This document shows, in pieces, positions 1 to 12,144 of a DNA stretch of 64,000 bases. The translations under genes were made by a program, and so were the position numbers. The DNA is from Trichosporon coremiiforme (Eukaryota; Basidiomycota; Tremellomycetes; Trichosporonales; Trichosporonaceae): NCBI GenBank assembly GCA_039545355.1, contig BCJJ01000039.1, forward strand, positions 45,051 to 109,050, written 5' to 3'. The notes under the pieces are model-generated. The model saw nothing but the letters and a program-made list of their open reading frames with translations, ran no database searches and had not been told where the DNA came from. Position 1 is the first letter of the stretch; the number at the start of each line of letters is the position of its first letter.

Positions 1-678
1 ATGAGGTACGGGTAGTAGCGGTGGTCGATGACGGCGGAGGCGGCCAAGCTGTTAGGAGATCGGGCCTCCCGGGGAGGCTGCATTGCTGTCGAACTGGATA
101 GGCTTCACAAGATTGATAGGGGAACTTGGGTAGCAGTGCACCAGGCTAGGGCAGTGCAACACGTTGCGTCAGACACGTAGTTGATGTTGTTACAGCCCCG
201 ATGTTGGCTCGTCGGTGGCTGGATTGGATGAAGCCGAGAGGGTCGCAGTGCACGAGGTTGCATGATATGGAGAACGTGGCAAAAGTCTCCCACGGGCGAT
301 CCAGTTCTTGTCGCACCTGCGCTTTGCCGAGCCTAGAAGAACACCGATGGTAAGACACCGAGAAAATCCAGGCTCAGGACCTTGAGCGGCGCGTGTGATT
401 TCTCTTTCCCAGACCCTCAAAGTCTGTCACGCATGTAACGCTGTCACGTGCGCTGACACCATTGTTGTCACTGACGGGTTGGTGTTGCGAGACATCTCAG
501 CCTCTAATCGAAGGTGGGTAAAACATGCTTATGCACAGAGTGTTGTTGTACTAATATGCTTAGGAAAGGAGAGAGTGAAGAGAAGAAACTATGGCAGACT
601 ACTAATGATGCTGCGGTCTCCTCCCACCCTGCACTCCTGCACATGGACATCTGACATTGCTCGGCACTCCTCCCTCAT
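1..678. other. Intergenic, no gene recognised
   Basis: No open frame here has a recognisable protein or intron signals. The segment lies downstream of the kinase gene on the minus strand and is probably its 3' flank. Confidence 0.5.
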
Positions 679-3161
679 CTACTGGGCGTACTCCTGCTGC
701 TCGTCGACCTGCTCCACGTTCTCGACAATCTCGAGGACGAACGCACTGGTGACGCCCGGGATCTGCCTCTCGGCGGCCTCGAATGCCGACTTGAGCCTTT
801 CTAAAACTATCCTGGCCGCCTCGTCATTCGGTATACGAGCTGCGAGCTGTTTCGGTCAGCCCTGTTTCGAACAGTGGAGAACAATAGAATACTCACACTT
901 CCGATGGCCGGCACAATGACGTTCTCGAGCATGCTGTCCTCGTCCTCGTCCTCATGGTGCTGCTGCTGCACGGTCGCCATGCTGGCCATGCTCGGCATGC
1001 TAGGCATGCTCGCCATCGAGCCGTGGCCGCCCATGTGCGGCGAGTGCTGCACCGCGGGGTGATGCATTTGGGCGGGAACACCGTGCGGCGGCATCGGCAT
1101 CTGGACCGCCATCTGCTGCATTTGCTGGGCCATCGACGAGACCATGTGGTCCGGATCCCGGGCAGGCGGCGCGCGCTGCATCGTGTCTGTGAACGGCTCC
1201 TGGTGGTCAACAGCCGGGGGCGTCTGTTGGGATGACATGCGAGCGTGTGACGGGATACCACTGGCTTGTCCGGGAAGCGTAGGCGTTGTCTGACCCGGCG
1301 GCAAACCAGTGACTGGGCTCTGCCCAGGCATCGGCATGGTACCGGGGGAGGGAAGCGGGCGGCTCGCTCTTGACATCGTTGCTGGGAGCGTACTCCTGAC
1401 GGTTCCGACTGGTGGTTAGATGTGTGGCAATAGAGAGAACTTACAATCCCACATATCGTCACCCGCTGGCCCGAATCCTGGCTCCTGAGACATCTGCTCC
1501 CTAGGTTCCTCGGGCTTCAAGCCACCTTCAGCCTTCCACTTCTCGTGTCGCTCCACCAACTCCGTCAGGTACGACGCCTTACGTGCGGTCCTGATGAACT
1601 TGTGCTTCAGCAGATCCTTTGCAGACGGACGCTGGATTGTCAGCATACAGCCTCAAAGACCGGTCGAGCTCACCATGCGGGGATCCCGCTGGAGACACAG
1701 GTTGACGAAGTCCCGGAACGGCTTCGAATAGCGTTCTGACAGCTCCGGCGGGGGGTTCTTGGGAATGAGGAACAACACCTTCATGGGGTGCAGCGACGCA
1801 TACGGCGGCTCACCCTCGGCGAGCTCAATCGCAGTGATTCCGAGAGACCAGATGTCCGCCTTGTGGTCGTACCCGCTCTGCTTGATGACTTCGGGAGACA
1901 TCCAGTACGGCGTGCCGACAAAGGTGTTCTTCTTGGTCATCGTCGCGGTCAGTTGCCCAGACACTCCAAAGTCGGCGAGCTTCACGTCTCCGTTCGCCGT
2001 GAGAAGAATGTTGGCCGCTTTGATATCACGGTGGAGCTTGCCCTCACCATGCAGGTACTCCAGTCCTCGCAGCAACTCGCGCAACAGGATAGCGATGTAC
2101 TCCTCCTTGAACGAGCCGGCCTTCATGAGATCTGAGCACGAGCCTCCAGCACAATACTCCATAATGATCCAGAGATGGGAACCCTTGAGGAAGGAGCCAT
2201 AGTACCTGGATGTCAGCTTACGTGTTGAGAACCGGCGCGCGATATCGACGCCAGCAGTCAGCTTGACTCACCTGGTGATACAGTCCGAGTCGAGCTGGCC
2301 CAGGATCTGGATCTCCTGCTGGATGTCGTCGATTTCATCCTCCGCGCTCTCGAGATCGATGATCTTGATGGCGACGGGCAGAGTTGTGCGTCTGTCGTAA
2401 CCGCGGTAGACTTCACCGAACGACCCCTTGCCTGTCGTGTTAATGAACGTCTCATGACGAGCTCAGAATGGTGAAATGTGATACAGCGATGGGGGAGAGG
2501 GTGCAATTGACATGAATTGTCGGTCGTGCTAACAGTGACAAGCGTAAACGTCATTGCAGCATTCACGATCATCATGAAACACGAGTTGCTCGAGACGTCC
2601 CCACCCATTCAGCTCTGGCCGGATATCACCACCAGCGCTAGGCTCGCGCAGACAGCACTGTCGCGGGCTAAAGAGAGGGGTCCCTTTGTCATGTGTGAGG
2701 TTCTGGGTGTAGCCTGTGTTGGTTGAGGCTTACGACAACGGTCGATCGGCACAATGAAGACGAGTCAAGCAAGGGCCGAGATGACGATGCCTATCCCCAA
2801 TAGGGTTACGCAGACGTACACACGCCTCGAGGTCGCCCAGACAGGCTGGGCCGGCAACGCAGTGGCTGTCTGGAACGGGTATTGGCCGACAAGGCCAGGC
2901 GCTTTGATGTGGAAAGGGGAGCACGTACCGATACGGTTCTGCTTGACGTAGTAAAGCTCGGGGTCGGGCCCCTGGCTTGCCATGCCGTGCTTATACGACT
3001 GTAAGGTCAGCGGTGTCTGACGGAGGAATGGCGAAGATGTGGAAATCGCTGAGACGGTGGTGAGGACAAGGGTGTCTGGTCGAACGGGCGAGGAATGACG
3101 CGTTGGTGAAATGCATGCTGCAAGCGCAGCATGGGAGTGATCGACGGGGCGGACTCACCAT
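679..3161 (-). CDS. GCK-III family Ser/Thr protein kinase (MST3/Kic1/Sid1/Don3-like)
   Basis: A Ste20-type germinal-centre kinase of subgroup III; such kinases act in polarity, septation and RAM/SIN-type signalling. Seven exons (3161-3159, 2998-2929, 2431-2272, 2205-1674, 1631-1445, 1408-897, 846-679) join to 543 aa in frame. Visible: glycine loop IGKGSFGEVY near residue 25, HRDIKAANILL near 135, DFGVSG near 155, GTPYWMSPEVI activation segment, and the subgroup hallmark WDFGTVR near 318. After that comes a Pro/Met/Gln-rich linker with HHEDEDEDS and a short helical C-terminus (DEAARIVLERLKSAFEAAE) as seen at the end of GCK-III proteins. The first exon is only the ATG, directly followed by GTGAGT; if that intron is not used, translation could begin at MASQGPDPE (2983), losing six residues. 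The intron between 2929 and 2431 is unusually long (about 500 nt). Family call firm; exact ortholog not assigned. Confidence 0.9.
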
Positions 3162-5302
3162 GTTAGCTTCTGCCTAAGGTCGGGGGTTGGAGGGTGAGAC
3201 CGGAGCAGAGCAGGGCGGGAGGGGGCGGCGATTCGAAGCGAGTCGATAACAGTGAGAAGCCAAGGTGCGACGGTGGGCTGTAGGGTGAGGTCGTGGATGC
3301 GATGGATCGGGTAGAGGTGACTTGTCAGGACAGAGGGAAGGGGCGTCGAGGAGATGCGGGCAGGGCGGAACGCAGAGGGGAAGGATGTGCTGGATGGAGA
3401 GCGGGATCGCAATAGTTGTGGGCGCCGGGCTGTCGACGGGGTGGTGCACGAGTCTGTTTGGAGGAGGGAGTGGAAAGGAAGGAGGGAGAAGGAAAAAGGA
3501 GAATGCTTGTGAAGAGAGGGGAGTGTTGTGTTGAATTGTGTGTTGTGTCGTGTGGATTGGGTTTCGTGAGGGTGCGTTGGGTGCCGATGGGTCAACTGGG
3601 TGAACTCAAGTGTGGGTGTCCGGGATGACTGCCTGGGTTTGGGTCGGGTTTGAGGGAATGGTGATAACCAGCGCAAGTCGTCGGCCGTTCACTCATGCAT
3701 AACGTAGTCCGGTGTGCAGACTGGCTCCAACGAACGTCAGCGGTTAGCGGTAGCGGCGTGCGTGCATAGGGAATGGGTGCACCGAGGCCCGCCGCGGCGA
3801 GGCCATACTATGCACAGGCTGAGTTGCTACGTGCTGAGCGCTCTGCGGGTTGGGGGTCGGGGGTTGCGTACAAGGTGACACCTGTCCCTTGTCCCTGGCT
3901 GGGCTGCCAGTCTTAGCCTTACGGCGTCGCGCCTGGGTTGCAGCCTCAACCGCGCACAATGCGACGGGTTCACAGGGCTTTGCAGCATGCATAGAGCGAG
4001 CGACAATCCGGCTCCCATGGCACAGGGTTGCAGCCCGTTGGCCGCCCATCCTCCCGTGGCCTCCCATCCACTCAGCATCCCCCGCACACTCAGCGCTCAC
4101 CACGCACGTACTGCGCGGAGGCAAACACCATCGCCGCGTCAACGCGTCCACGCGTTCCACTCATCACACAGCCAACCGGTTCTCAGCATCCACACCAGGC
4201 ACGGCCGCTTCCTCGCTGCATCGTCCATGCATCCAGCTCCTAGCTCCTTCCATACCCAGCATCCTGCTTCTGCAGCGCTCTTCATTTCCCGCACCTCGTT
4301 CCCGTACCCGTCCACTTGCTCCTAATCATCCATAGGCGCCCTGCTCACATGCCAGCCCCATCCCGCCAACGCCGCACTCGTGTCCCGCACTCACCGCACC
4401 CCGCGCACTCCGCGTGATCAAGGTTTGCTAGCCTCAGGTCGTCATTACACCGACCCACTGCAAAGCTATATTTTACATGTCTACTGCTATTGCCCCCGCG
4501 TCTGTGCCACTCTTCTCTACTCAATCTCCCCTCGAGGGCTTGCCGGCCGGGGTATCCGGTGCAGGATCCCGTATCTGTGGTCGTCGTCAGCTCCTGCCAT
4601 TCCCCTTCCATTCTTCTGGGCTCAATCAGATGACTGCCCTGCACCACTTACCCGACTCCACAGCCCAACAGTCCCGAGCCGCCCCACTTCTCATTGGGGA
4701 TCACTACCACTTCGCGAAGATTGCTAAAGACGTCAGCAGACATGCCGGATGGGTAACCCGGATGGGTAACGGTTCCGCAAACGGTGCTTGGTGCCCTCCA
4801 CAAGGAAGGTCGCCATACGCTGGAAGGGTGGTATTCGTCGGATTCCTTTAACCAGTGGGCGACACGCAGGAGGACACAGTCCCTGTGGTGGGAGTGCGTT
4901 CAGTCGCGCGGACGTGGTCATAGGTACCAAACGTACACTCCATGCTGGGGAAACAAGCAATGTCGGCCAGTGCCTCCGTCGTTTTGGGAGCGACCGTAAG
5001 GCACGAGCCAGGACTGTACCACCAAGACGCGACTCCGACATGCCGGCAACATTACCAAAACATGTACGCAAGCCGTCCTTCCTTTCAGTGCACTCAACAT
5101 GCGGCCTATAGGGTGTCTTTGGGCCGCAGATCACCAGACCACAGGCTCAACCCCCGAGCCGTCTAGTCGGGTCCACCATGGCCTGACGTCCTTGCTTGGC
5201 TACGCCAACGGTAGGCCTGAACTCTACCACCGCCAGAGCCGGCCCAGGAACTTGTCCCCACCAGGCTCAAGCCCGGAAGGGAGCACACTGCTGACAGAAT
5301 AC
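3162..5302. other. Intergenic between kinase and GRASP genes
   Basis: About 2.1 kb upstream of the kinase. A purine-biased stretch (3300-3530 on plus) sits just upstream of the kinase start and may be its promoter and 5' UTR. I searched the part next to the GRASP gene for its missing C-terminal exons (WGGEG and GVGYG motifs) and saw none. No other gene is supported. Confidence 0.4.
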
Positions 5303-6014
5303 TCACTCGAGGTCAGCCGAGTAGACGTATAACCGGAGAGGCTTGTCGATGTGCTACGGGCGTCAATATATGCCAACTCAAGGGAGACTCACCGCTTCGA
5401 CCAGGTCGTAGAAGCTGTTTTCGCCGTGCAATGGCCCTCCAGCCCATCCACAGATCCAGTCACCGAACGGCACAAGACCGGCCATCTGTAGATGCGTCAG
5501 TCAACGATGCGCAGATCCCGGTTCCAACTCACCTCAGCTGGGCTGGATTCAAGGACCTCGAGGATGTGCCACACGTTCTCAAGCGCAAGGGCGGGATTGC
5601 AGACTCGAACACTGGTTCCGAGGAGCGAGGCTTTGGACTTGTCCGTCGGTTCCCAGTCGGATGTTGGGGTGAGGCTAACCTCTGGGCAGGCGTCAGCTCA
5701 TGGACAAAGGAATCGTCTTGACCTCCACTGGCTGGTGTAGGACATTCCGAGCACTCACCTCGGACCCTCTGGGTCTTGGCGTTGTACACGAAGAGGGAGA
5801 TCTCCTTGCCCTGATTCCGTTCGAGGATATTTTGCAGTTCCCTTGGCGTCGGGACCTCCTGGCCAGGCTGCTTGCCGGATCCGTCCTGGATGCCTACGAG
5901 GTAGTCGAAGAAGGGTTCAAGGAGACCATCGGCCGGCGAGTTCTCCGAGACCTTCAGCACGTGAAGAGCGATCTCCGGCAGAGCCGTCGGGGTAGACGAC
6001 GCCGTCTGTCCCAT
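5303..6014 (-). CDS. GRASP (Golgi reassembly-stacking) protein, short form
   Basis: Golgi peripheral membrane protein of the GRASP55/65-Grh1 family, built from two PDZ-like domains and linked to Golgi organisation and unconventional secretion. Exons 6014-5759, 5681-5533, 5485-5393 and 5353-5303 give 182 aa in frame. The start MGQTASS carries an N-myristoylation-type Gly2. PDZ1 follows (FFDYLVGIQDG, ISLFVYNAKTQRVREVSL), then a second PDZ with NVWHILEVLESSPAE, GLVPFGDWICGWAGG and HIDKPLRLYVYSADLE. Reading then meets TGA inside a GTGAGT that could instead be a donor, but I found no exon carrying the expected REV..P..WGGEGLLG continuation. Family members are usually 300-450 aa, so the last strands of PDZ2 and the C-terminal tail are missing here. 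Either a real truncation or an unseen distant exon. Confidence 0.8.
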
Positions 6015-6838
6015 GGCGGCTGATCCAGAAGAGGGAAGGAGGAAAGGTGTGGAGAAAGGACAGCAGAGATCGCTTGTCCGTCGTTGGCGAGGTCTCCGAA
6101 GCGAGCTGTGCAGAGGTGAGTGTTCCAATTCCAATCAACTGCGGTTGCTTGGATCGAGCTTCAGCCGCTGCAGTACTGTCGCAAAGGAGTGAAAGTAGCA
6201 ATGCTGAGGACGTCGTTTGCGCTGACACCGGTGACGTTGAACATCTTGTCATCTGAGACTAGCCGGCATCTCGCCGCCTCGGGATCAAAACGCGTCGACG
6301 ACATGATCTCCCACGTGGCGGTTGACGCGCTTCTGCTCCCGTGTGACCCCTTGGAACAACAATTGTCGGCCTGCTCCGTCGATCGGCTGCTGTTCTTACA
6401 ACACTCTTCCTGTAGCCCATCTTATACACTTGATAACGAGCTCAAGGGTCTCAACGTCTTCATATTCGCCTGTTTCTTGCTGCCCGGGTTTTGAGTTGTG
6501 AACGCGACTGGGTGATAGTCCTTCCATTCGATGGCATACGGGCGCTGAGTAGCCAAGAGGAGGCGAAGCGAACACAGTTTGCTCGCAGGGTCACCGGACT
6601 TACAGGAACTCATCCAGGGGAATCGTTTCGCTAATCGGATGCTCGCAGATAAGGATACATGCTCCTCGATCATCTGACGAAGGCAAAGAACAGAGGGAAG
6701 GCGACTAGCACCGCTCTTGCGCTTGATGCGCACAGCCGCCCGTCTTACCGTATTGTTTCGAAGAATAACCGCTTGAACCACCCACGAGTCTGTATTTAGT
6801 GCCCCTTAAAAAGAACCCGGACCTAAGATGCTCGTGGC
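6015..6838. other. Intergenic between GRASP and the cysteine-module array
   Basis: Divergent promoter region between the GRASP gene (minus) and the first array gene (plus). No gene supported. Confidence 0.4.
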
Positions 6839-6846
6839 ATATATGA
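6839..6846 (+). promoter_or_regulatory. TATA box of array gene 1
   Basis: ATATATGA lies about 65 nt before the start codon at 6908, the same arrangement as in the other array genes. Confidence 0.55.
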
Positions 6847-6907
6847 GGGAGCCACTGACTGTCGCTCCCGAGCTCTTCAACTTAGCGCGACATATCACTG
6901 ACCTGCA

Positions 6908-7976
6908 ATGTTCATCCGACTTACTATTTTGGTGGCATTGGGTATGTTGGAAGAGCTACCTACGACACAGCAAGTTCAACAGCTAACATGTTGAAGCGTT
7001 ATGTGTAGCAGCTTACCCCCAGCAACCCGATGGCAACACCTGCAGGAGGGTAATGGACGGCTACCAAGACCTGTACTCTGCCTACTTCAAGCTACAGAAG
7101 CCGTGTCGGGACGAGTGCCAGCCGTGGTACGACTACTTGCGCAAGGACGGCAAATACTACGGCCCAGCACCGAGTCTGGGGGAGAAAGAGCCCGATGGGA
7201 CGTACGCAATCAACATGGCGCAGCACTGCTCCGTGAGTCGCCTGGTCTGCTGGATCGTCTAAGCCCTGGCCACGGCATGTGCTGACGGCAGAATCTCGAT
7301 ATCGCTATGCCATGCCAGGTCTGCATCGGCAACAAGACCTTCGGTCCTATCTTCAAGGACGAGCTCCACAACACCACGCAGGCGAATGAGGCTGGCTTGC
7401 CCAATGACGGGATGCTCTACCTCATTACCCGATGCAGGCAATCTGGCTATGCGACACCGAAAAGTATGGTAAGTGTTGGCGGGCTACGGGCTGGGGCAGC
7501 CGCCTTGCGCAACGACCACAAGTCAGCATGGGTTCGAGGTGCGAGTTCCATGTCCTGACGTACAGGACCGCTTTCCCAACATCTGGCCGGACAAGCAGGA
7601 GCAGCGCACAATCGACGTCGGATCGAAGTGCAGGCCGGAGATCGTTGGCTGCTTTGATGGTGTCAACTGCAGCGACATCATCGACCATCTGACTGGCAAG
7701 CCTTACGACAACGCCCGACGACCAGGCGACGGAAGTGAGAACGTCCCTACTAATGCTTCGGTCATTGTCTATAATAGCACCTCTTCAAGGTCATCTGTCA
7801 GCACCAACAATGCCAGCGCCTCTGCCACGAACTCGACCCCGCAGCTGCCTGTCTTGCCGACCACGATGAACAAACCGGCTCCTTCCGACAGCGCAACCCC
7901 CGAGTCGGGTGCGCTGCCCGTTTCCATCCCTCTCACCTTTGTCCTCGGCGCACTCGGAGTCTCCAGTCTCCTTTAA
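6908..7976 (+). CDS. Array gene 1: secreted GPI-anchored cysteine-module protein
   Basis: Unrecognised family, member 1 of 8. Exons 6908-6941, 6997-7232, 7292-7468 and 7566-7976 give 285 aa in frame. An N-terminal signal peptide (MFIRLTILVALALCVAA) is split by the first intron. The module reads C-x3-C-QPWYDYLRKDGKYYG, then a Cys followed by one codon, a phase-0 intron, and NLDIAMPCQVC. It ends CRQSGYATPKSM at another phase-0 intron. The last exon adds CRPEIVGCFDGVNC, a Ser/Thr/Asn-rich stalk with NST/NAS glycosylation sites, and a hydrophobic tail (PVSIPLTFVLGALGVSSLL) fitting a GPI signal. The cell-surface location is inferred. Closest relative in the window is gene 2 (same DYLR and GCF.DV.C segments). 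Confidence 0.85.
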
Positions 7977-9195
7977 GCGCTGACACGACATGATCGGGCT
8001 GCGTGGCCGACGACACGACAGTTGATCTGCTTTGCTGTGGGCTACCCAGCTTGATTGATGCCACCTCCAGCCCACCTACACCTTCTGTTGATTCTCAATC
8101 CCTTGATGACGGGCCACACTACTTCGGCTCTGACCAGAATGAGCTCTATTTCAGCCGACTCACCATCAAGAGGACGAAAAACTCAACTTGCACTGGAACG
8201 CCCTGGCGGAGATTAGTCGACTGACGAAACAGGAACTGATTCAGACTTCAAACATTTGTCGATAAAGAGGCGTGCTCCCCGATCACCTTAAACGAGAAGT
8301 TAGTTTGCAGCGCGCACAGCTCTTGCGCTTGCATCCTTCCCCATGTGCGGCACTTTCTTGCCGGCCGCGCTCCTTGTTCATCTTCTCTGAAAATCCAAGG
8401 CACGGCCATATGGGCGGGTCTCGGCCTCCAATGGAACGTCCAGATAACGACGAGGCGGTGTCAGGAAAAGGTCGAAACACGAGGGCTGAGCGGCTATCTG
8501 GCCATGCCCGCAACGCTGTCCGAGGGGCCAAGCACCGTGTACCTCGGCGCGTTGCACGTTGCGAGTCGCGCGTGCCAGCCCAGCGACAAGAGCGACGCGG
8601 GCATGCAAAACACCGCTCTATGCACAACGTACGTTGCTGTACCTGTACCCTGAACGCACCTGCCGCTGCTTCCATCGGAATTCCGGTCATGCACCCTGCA
8701 GGCGGTGTCCACAAGATACAACTTATGCATACTGCAGCCTCGTTTCGGCTTCCGATCTCGCCACAGCAGGGTATCATACTTGCCCGCCCCGTCTGCTCTC
8801 CCGGAAAGTATGGGGGCCGAGTTCATTGCAGGCGCACATGCCGCCTGCCACCTCGCGATAGGTTGCGGGGCTAGAGGTCACTACGCTGATGAGGCAGGTA
8901 CGGAGGCGACCTTCACAACAGTGATAAACAGCAGCAATGCTGCGACGGCGGGATCGGAACGGCTACCCTGCGCATCGTATCGCATGGTCCAGGTAGGAAG
9001 GGAGCAACTGAGTTCCGACGGAAGGAGTGGCCATAGAGGGAAACGCACACCACAGCTGCAGCATCCGCTCCCCCAACCCTGGCCCAATGCCTCCTCCTGA
9101 CGATCCTCTGACCACTAAGAGCGTGCAGTGGTGTGTGCCTAGTACCCCGCCTCCGGTATCCGGTTTCAGTGGCTTCGGAATTCCGACGTGACCGG
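7977..9195. other. Intergenic within the array
   Basis: 1.2 kb between array genes 1 and 2. Open frames here (for example 8272-8874 plus) lack cysteine-module motifs and splice structure, so I call no gene. Confidence 0.4.
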
Positions 9196-9203
9196 TATAC
9201 AAA
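9196..9203 (+). promoter_or_regulatory. TATA box of array gene 2
   Basis: TATACAAA, 53-60 nt before the first ATG at 9256. Confidence 0.5.
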
Positions 9204-9255
9204 GCAACGCATGTGTCCAGCGCTTCCATCACTCATCCCTCACACATATCCCTCC

Positions 9256-10856
9256 ATGGAAGCGACACACAGGCTAACCATCATGTTCGCGTTCGCGCTC
9301 CTGGGTCTCGGTAGGTGGACTGGCATCTGCAACACGCTAATGCTTAGTGGGGACGACCGCCACACAGGCGCCCTCAGCACCTACCTCCTCGCCAACAGTA
9401 GGGCGTATCCCAACAAGCTATACCGGCGACAGCTTCTCAGTCAATTGGGACCCAGACTACACGTGCAGCAAGGAGTGCAAGCCTTGGAACGACTACCTCC
9501 GCGAGAATGGCAAGTACAATGGCACGCCGCAGGGCTGGTCTCCGCCCAATGGAAGTTACCAGATTGCCAAGGACAAGGAATGCGCTGTGAGTGATGATCT
9601 TCTAATAACCTGTGCTGGAGGTTGTTTGACGTCGAAATCGCTACGTGGTGGACGGCTGATCTTTAGGCTGAAGATCTTCGGATCTCTTGCGCGACCTGCC
9701 ACTCCTTGTCCCGTGAATTCCGGCCCCCGTACACATATCAAGACACCCTCCAGAAAGTGCGCAACGACGTGGCCAACCGCTGCAAAGCGAGCGGCTACTC
9801 CATGCCCGAGAGTTTGGTACGTTGCGTCCAGGCTGCTCCGTTATGTACCATCGTTGCGACTAACACCGCTCAGGAGAACGGTCTCCGAAACGCCTCTGGG
9901 GTGGCACCTCCAATGATCGGCGGTACCCTCCTTAAACCGACCTGGTCTCCGCCCAACGAGCCGTGTGACCCCCAGAAGGTGACCTGGTTCTACCAGGCCA
10001 CGTTCACGTATGCCCACAAATGCAGTGAAGCGTGCGACAAGTGGTACGGGCTATTATACCACTACGGGACGTACACTGGCCCACTGACGGCGGGTCAGAA
10101 GGACCCCGACGGCAAGTATGTCATTGAGCCCAAGGTGTCTTGTCCGGTACGTTGCTGGACTCTTGTACCTACTGACTTGCAGCAAATCGATTGGCTCATA
10201 GACTGCATGACATGCACTCAGTGGAACGCGACGACCCCTGCGTCTAACGACACTGTTGAGCTCGGGGCACGTAACGTTGTCACAGCTTGCAGACAGGGGG
10301 GATACACCATACCCGCCAGCATGGTGAGCTGATGTTTGCCACATCGCTGACATGCTAGGACAAGTACCGCAACATCAACCCGCACATCGATCCCTTAGGA
10401 TCCGTCGCGATCAACGACCTCTGCCACACTAAGATCGTCGGGTGCTTCGGTGACGTCGACTGCAGCAACCTCACCGATCCCACTGGCAAGTGGTTCTACA
10501 ACAGCACAACCGGCGCATACAACAACCGCTCCCCAGGCGGCGACTCCATCGATGTCAATAACCCAAATATCAACCCCGTTCCGCTGAGCGTGGGGCAAGG
10601 CAGGACTAGTGGCGCTTCGCGCCCAGCTGGCACAACCTCCAACAATGGGGCGGCGAGAGAAACAACGTTGGCCACGTCAGGCACAGATAGCCGTGAATCG
10701 ACAAGTGCTTGCTCTAGCATCAGCAGCGCGTCAACGATCACATCCGACGCCAGCGCCGCAGCGGCATCACAATCAACGAACTCGAGCGCTATGGCCAGAT
10801 CAATCTCTCTCGTTTCCGCGGCGTGCGCATTGGTAGCGCGCAGTCTGCTCTGTTGA
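9256..10856 (+). CDS. Array gene 2: double-module secreted GPI-anchored protein
   Basis: Unrecognised family, the longest member (451 aa). Exons 9256-9310, 9348-9586, 9667-9816, 9874-10146, 10183-10323 and 10359-10856 join in frame. The first ATG after the TATA box is at 9256; an in-frame ATG at 9283 gives a more compact signal peptide (MFAFALLGLVGTTATQA), so the start is uncertain by nine residues. Two complete copies of the module lie in series: CSKECKPWNDYLRENGKY ... KECA | AEDLRISCATC ... CKASGYSMPESL, then CSEACDKWYGLLYHYGTY ... VSCP | QIDWLIDCMTC ... CRQGGYTIPASM, each with introns at the same places. The last exon has IVGCFGDVDC, a Ser/Thr-rich stalk and a hydrophobic C-terminus. Best explained by internal duplication of a gene-1-like ancestor. 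Confidence 0.85.
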
Positions 10857-11383
10857 CCTGCAGAGCGTAGGTCTGGTGGGGTGGTGCCACACGTTCCGCT
10901 CCGTCAATTAGACGATCACCAGACGATCATCGCTATGAGTGAAGAAGGATGTGAGCCTTACGTGATATCCAGGCGTACGCCGTGTCCGTTACGAAACTCA
11001 TATCGCTCATAGCACAAACAAACTTAGAATGGAACCATAACGGACAACCGCAGACGGTGTTTTTTGAGTGTCCGCAACTGGGATGTTTTCTGGGACCTGG
11101 ACCTGGGCTGCTTCTTGAGAGGGTCCGGACTTCGACGTCAGTTCAGGATGCTGTGCGAATGCAATGCAGCGAAGCCACGCATGGAGCAATCCCATGTACA
11201 CAGCTCTAGGTGCCTGACATTGGGGACGTGACCGTGTTCGGCAATTTACGCCACCGCTTGGTCGGGCCTTTTATCGACCCCTGAGTTCTGCTTCCGGAGA
11301 GGTTCACCCATGACTGATAACGACGTCCCCCCATCGCGTACTGATTTCCCGGCGCCGGGGTCAAGAGGTCTGTGCGTGTTTGT
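10857..11383. other. Intergenic within the array
   Basis: Spacer and promoter between array genes 2 and 3; no gene supported. Confidence 0.4.
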
Positions 11384-11391
11384 TATATATA
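11384..11391 (+). promoter_or_regulatory. TATA box of array gene 3
   Basis: TATATATA, 41-48 nt before the ATG at 11432. Confidence 0.65.
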
Positions 11392-11431
11392 GGCGTACTC
11401 GTGTCGTCTGCCTTCACAACCTCCCAGCACC

Positions 11432-12144
11432 ATGTTCAATACCCTCGTTCTCGCTTTCGCTGCCTTTTCGGCGGCATCGCCCGCCCTATCCGCGTACATC
11501 GAACGACCAGTGGCCTTCAATGAGCGCGATTTCCCCGTCTCGCACCTCTCCGCTCGTGGGGAGAACGGCACTTCTCCTTCTATCAACGGCTCATACATCG
11601 TTTCCTTGATCGAGAGCCGGGTAGGCAAGCAGTTGGGTGGCACCAACAACAATTCTACCGGGGACCTGGACGAGGGAGGATGGCCACTCAACTGCTCAGA
11701 CCAGTGCGCGTCCTTCAAGGCTTTCGTTAAAGACAAGGGCCTCTGCCAAGTCTATTCAATCGACACCAATGACTCCAGCCAGATGACGTGCTCCGGCACG
11801 TTCAAGATTCGGGCAAGTGATTTCTGTACGGTAAGTCTCCGTCTTCTGAAGCTGGAGCCATTGCTTATCGCCAGAACTTGGACAAGGCCGCGCCTTGCTA
11901 TTATTGCCTTGTGCCCGAACCCAGCCTTCAGAGTGAGATGAAAGACGCCTTCGTGCAGGACCTGGTTGTCTGCAAGAAGGCTGGTGTGTCTATTCCGGTA
12001 AGTGGAAACTGACAGTTCTATCTGACGGTCCAGAAAGAGGTGGAGGGACTCGACATGAGCAAGGTCTCCGCAGCCTATGCTTTGTCCATCTCGGCTGCCG
12101 TAGCAGTGACCGCTCTCGGTACCTCCCTGCTGATGCTGGCATAG
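11432..12144 (+). CDS. Array gene 3: secreted GPI-anchored cysteine-module protein
   Basis: Unrecognised family. Exons 11432-11830, 11875-11997 and 12034-12144 give 210 aa. Signal peptide MFNTLVLAFAAFSAASPALSA; then an N-glycosylatable segment and CSDQCASFKAFVKDKGLC, MTC, DFCT | NLDKAAPCYYC, a Cys-x-IP ending at the second phase-0 intron, and EVEGLDMSKVS followed by a hydrophobic tail. It pairs with gene 4 as a close duplicate: both have QLGG..N(N)SxG.LD..GWP.NCSD.CAS and the final MSKVSA exon. The PW after the second Cys seen in other members is replaced by S-F/Y. Second intron only 36 nt. Confidence 0.85.
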
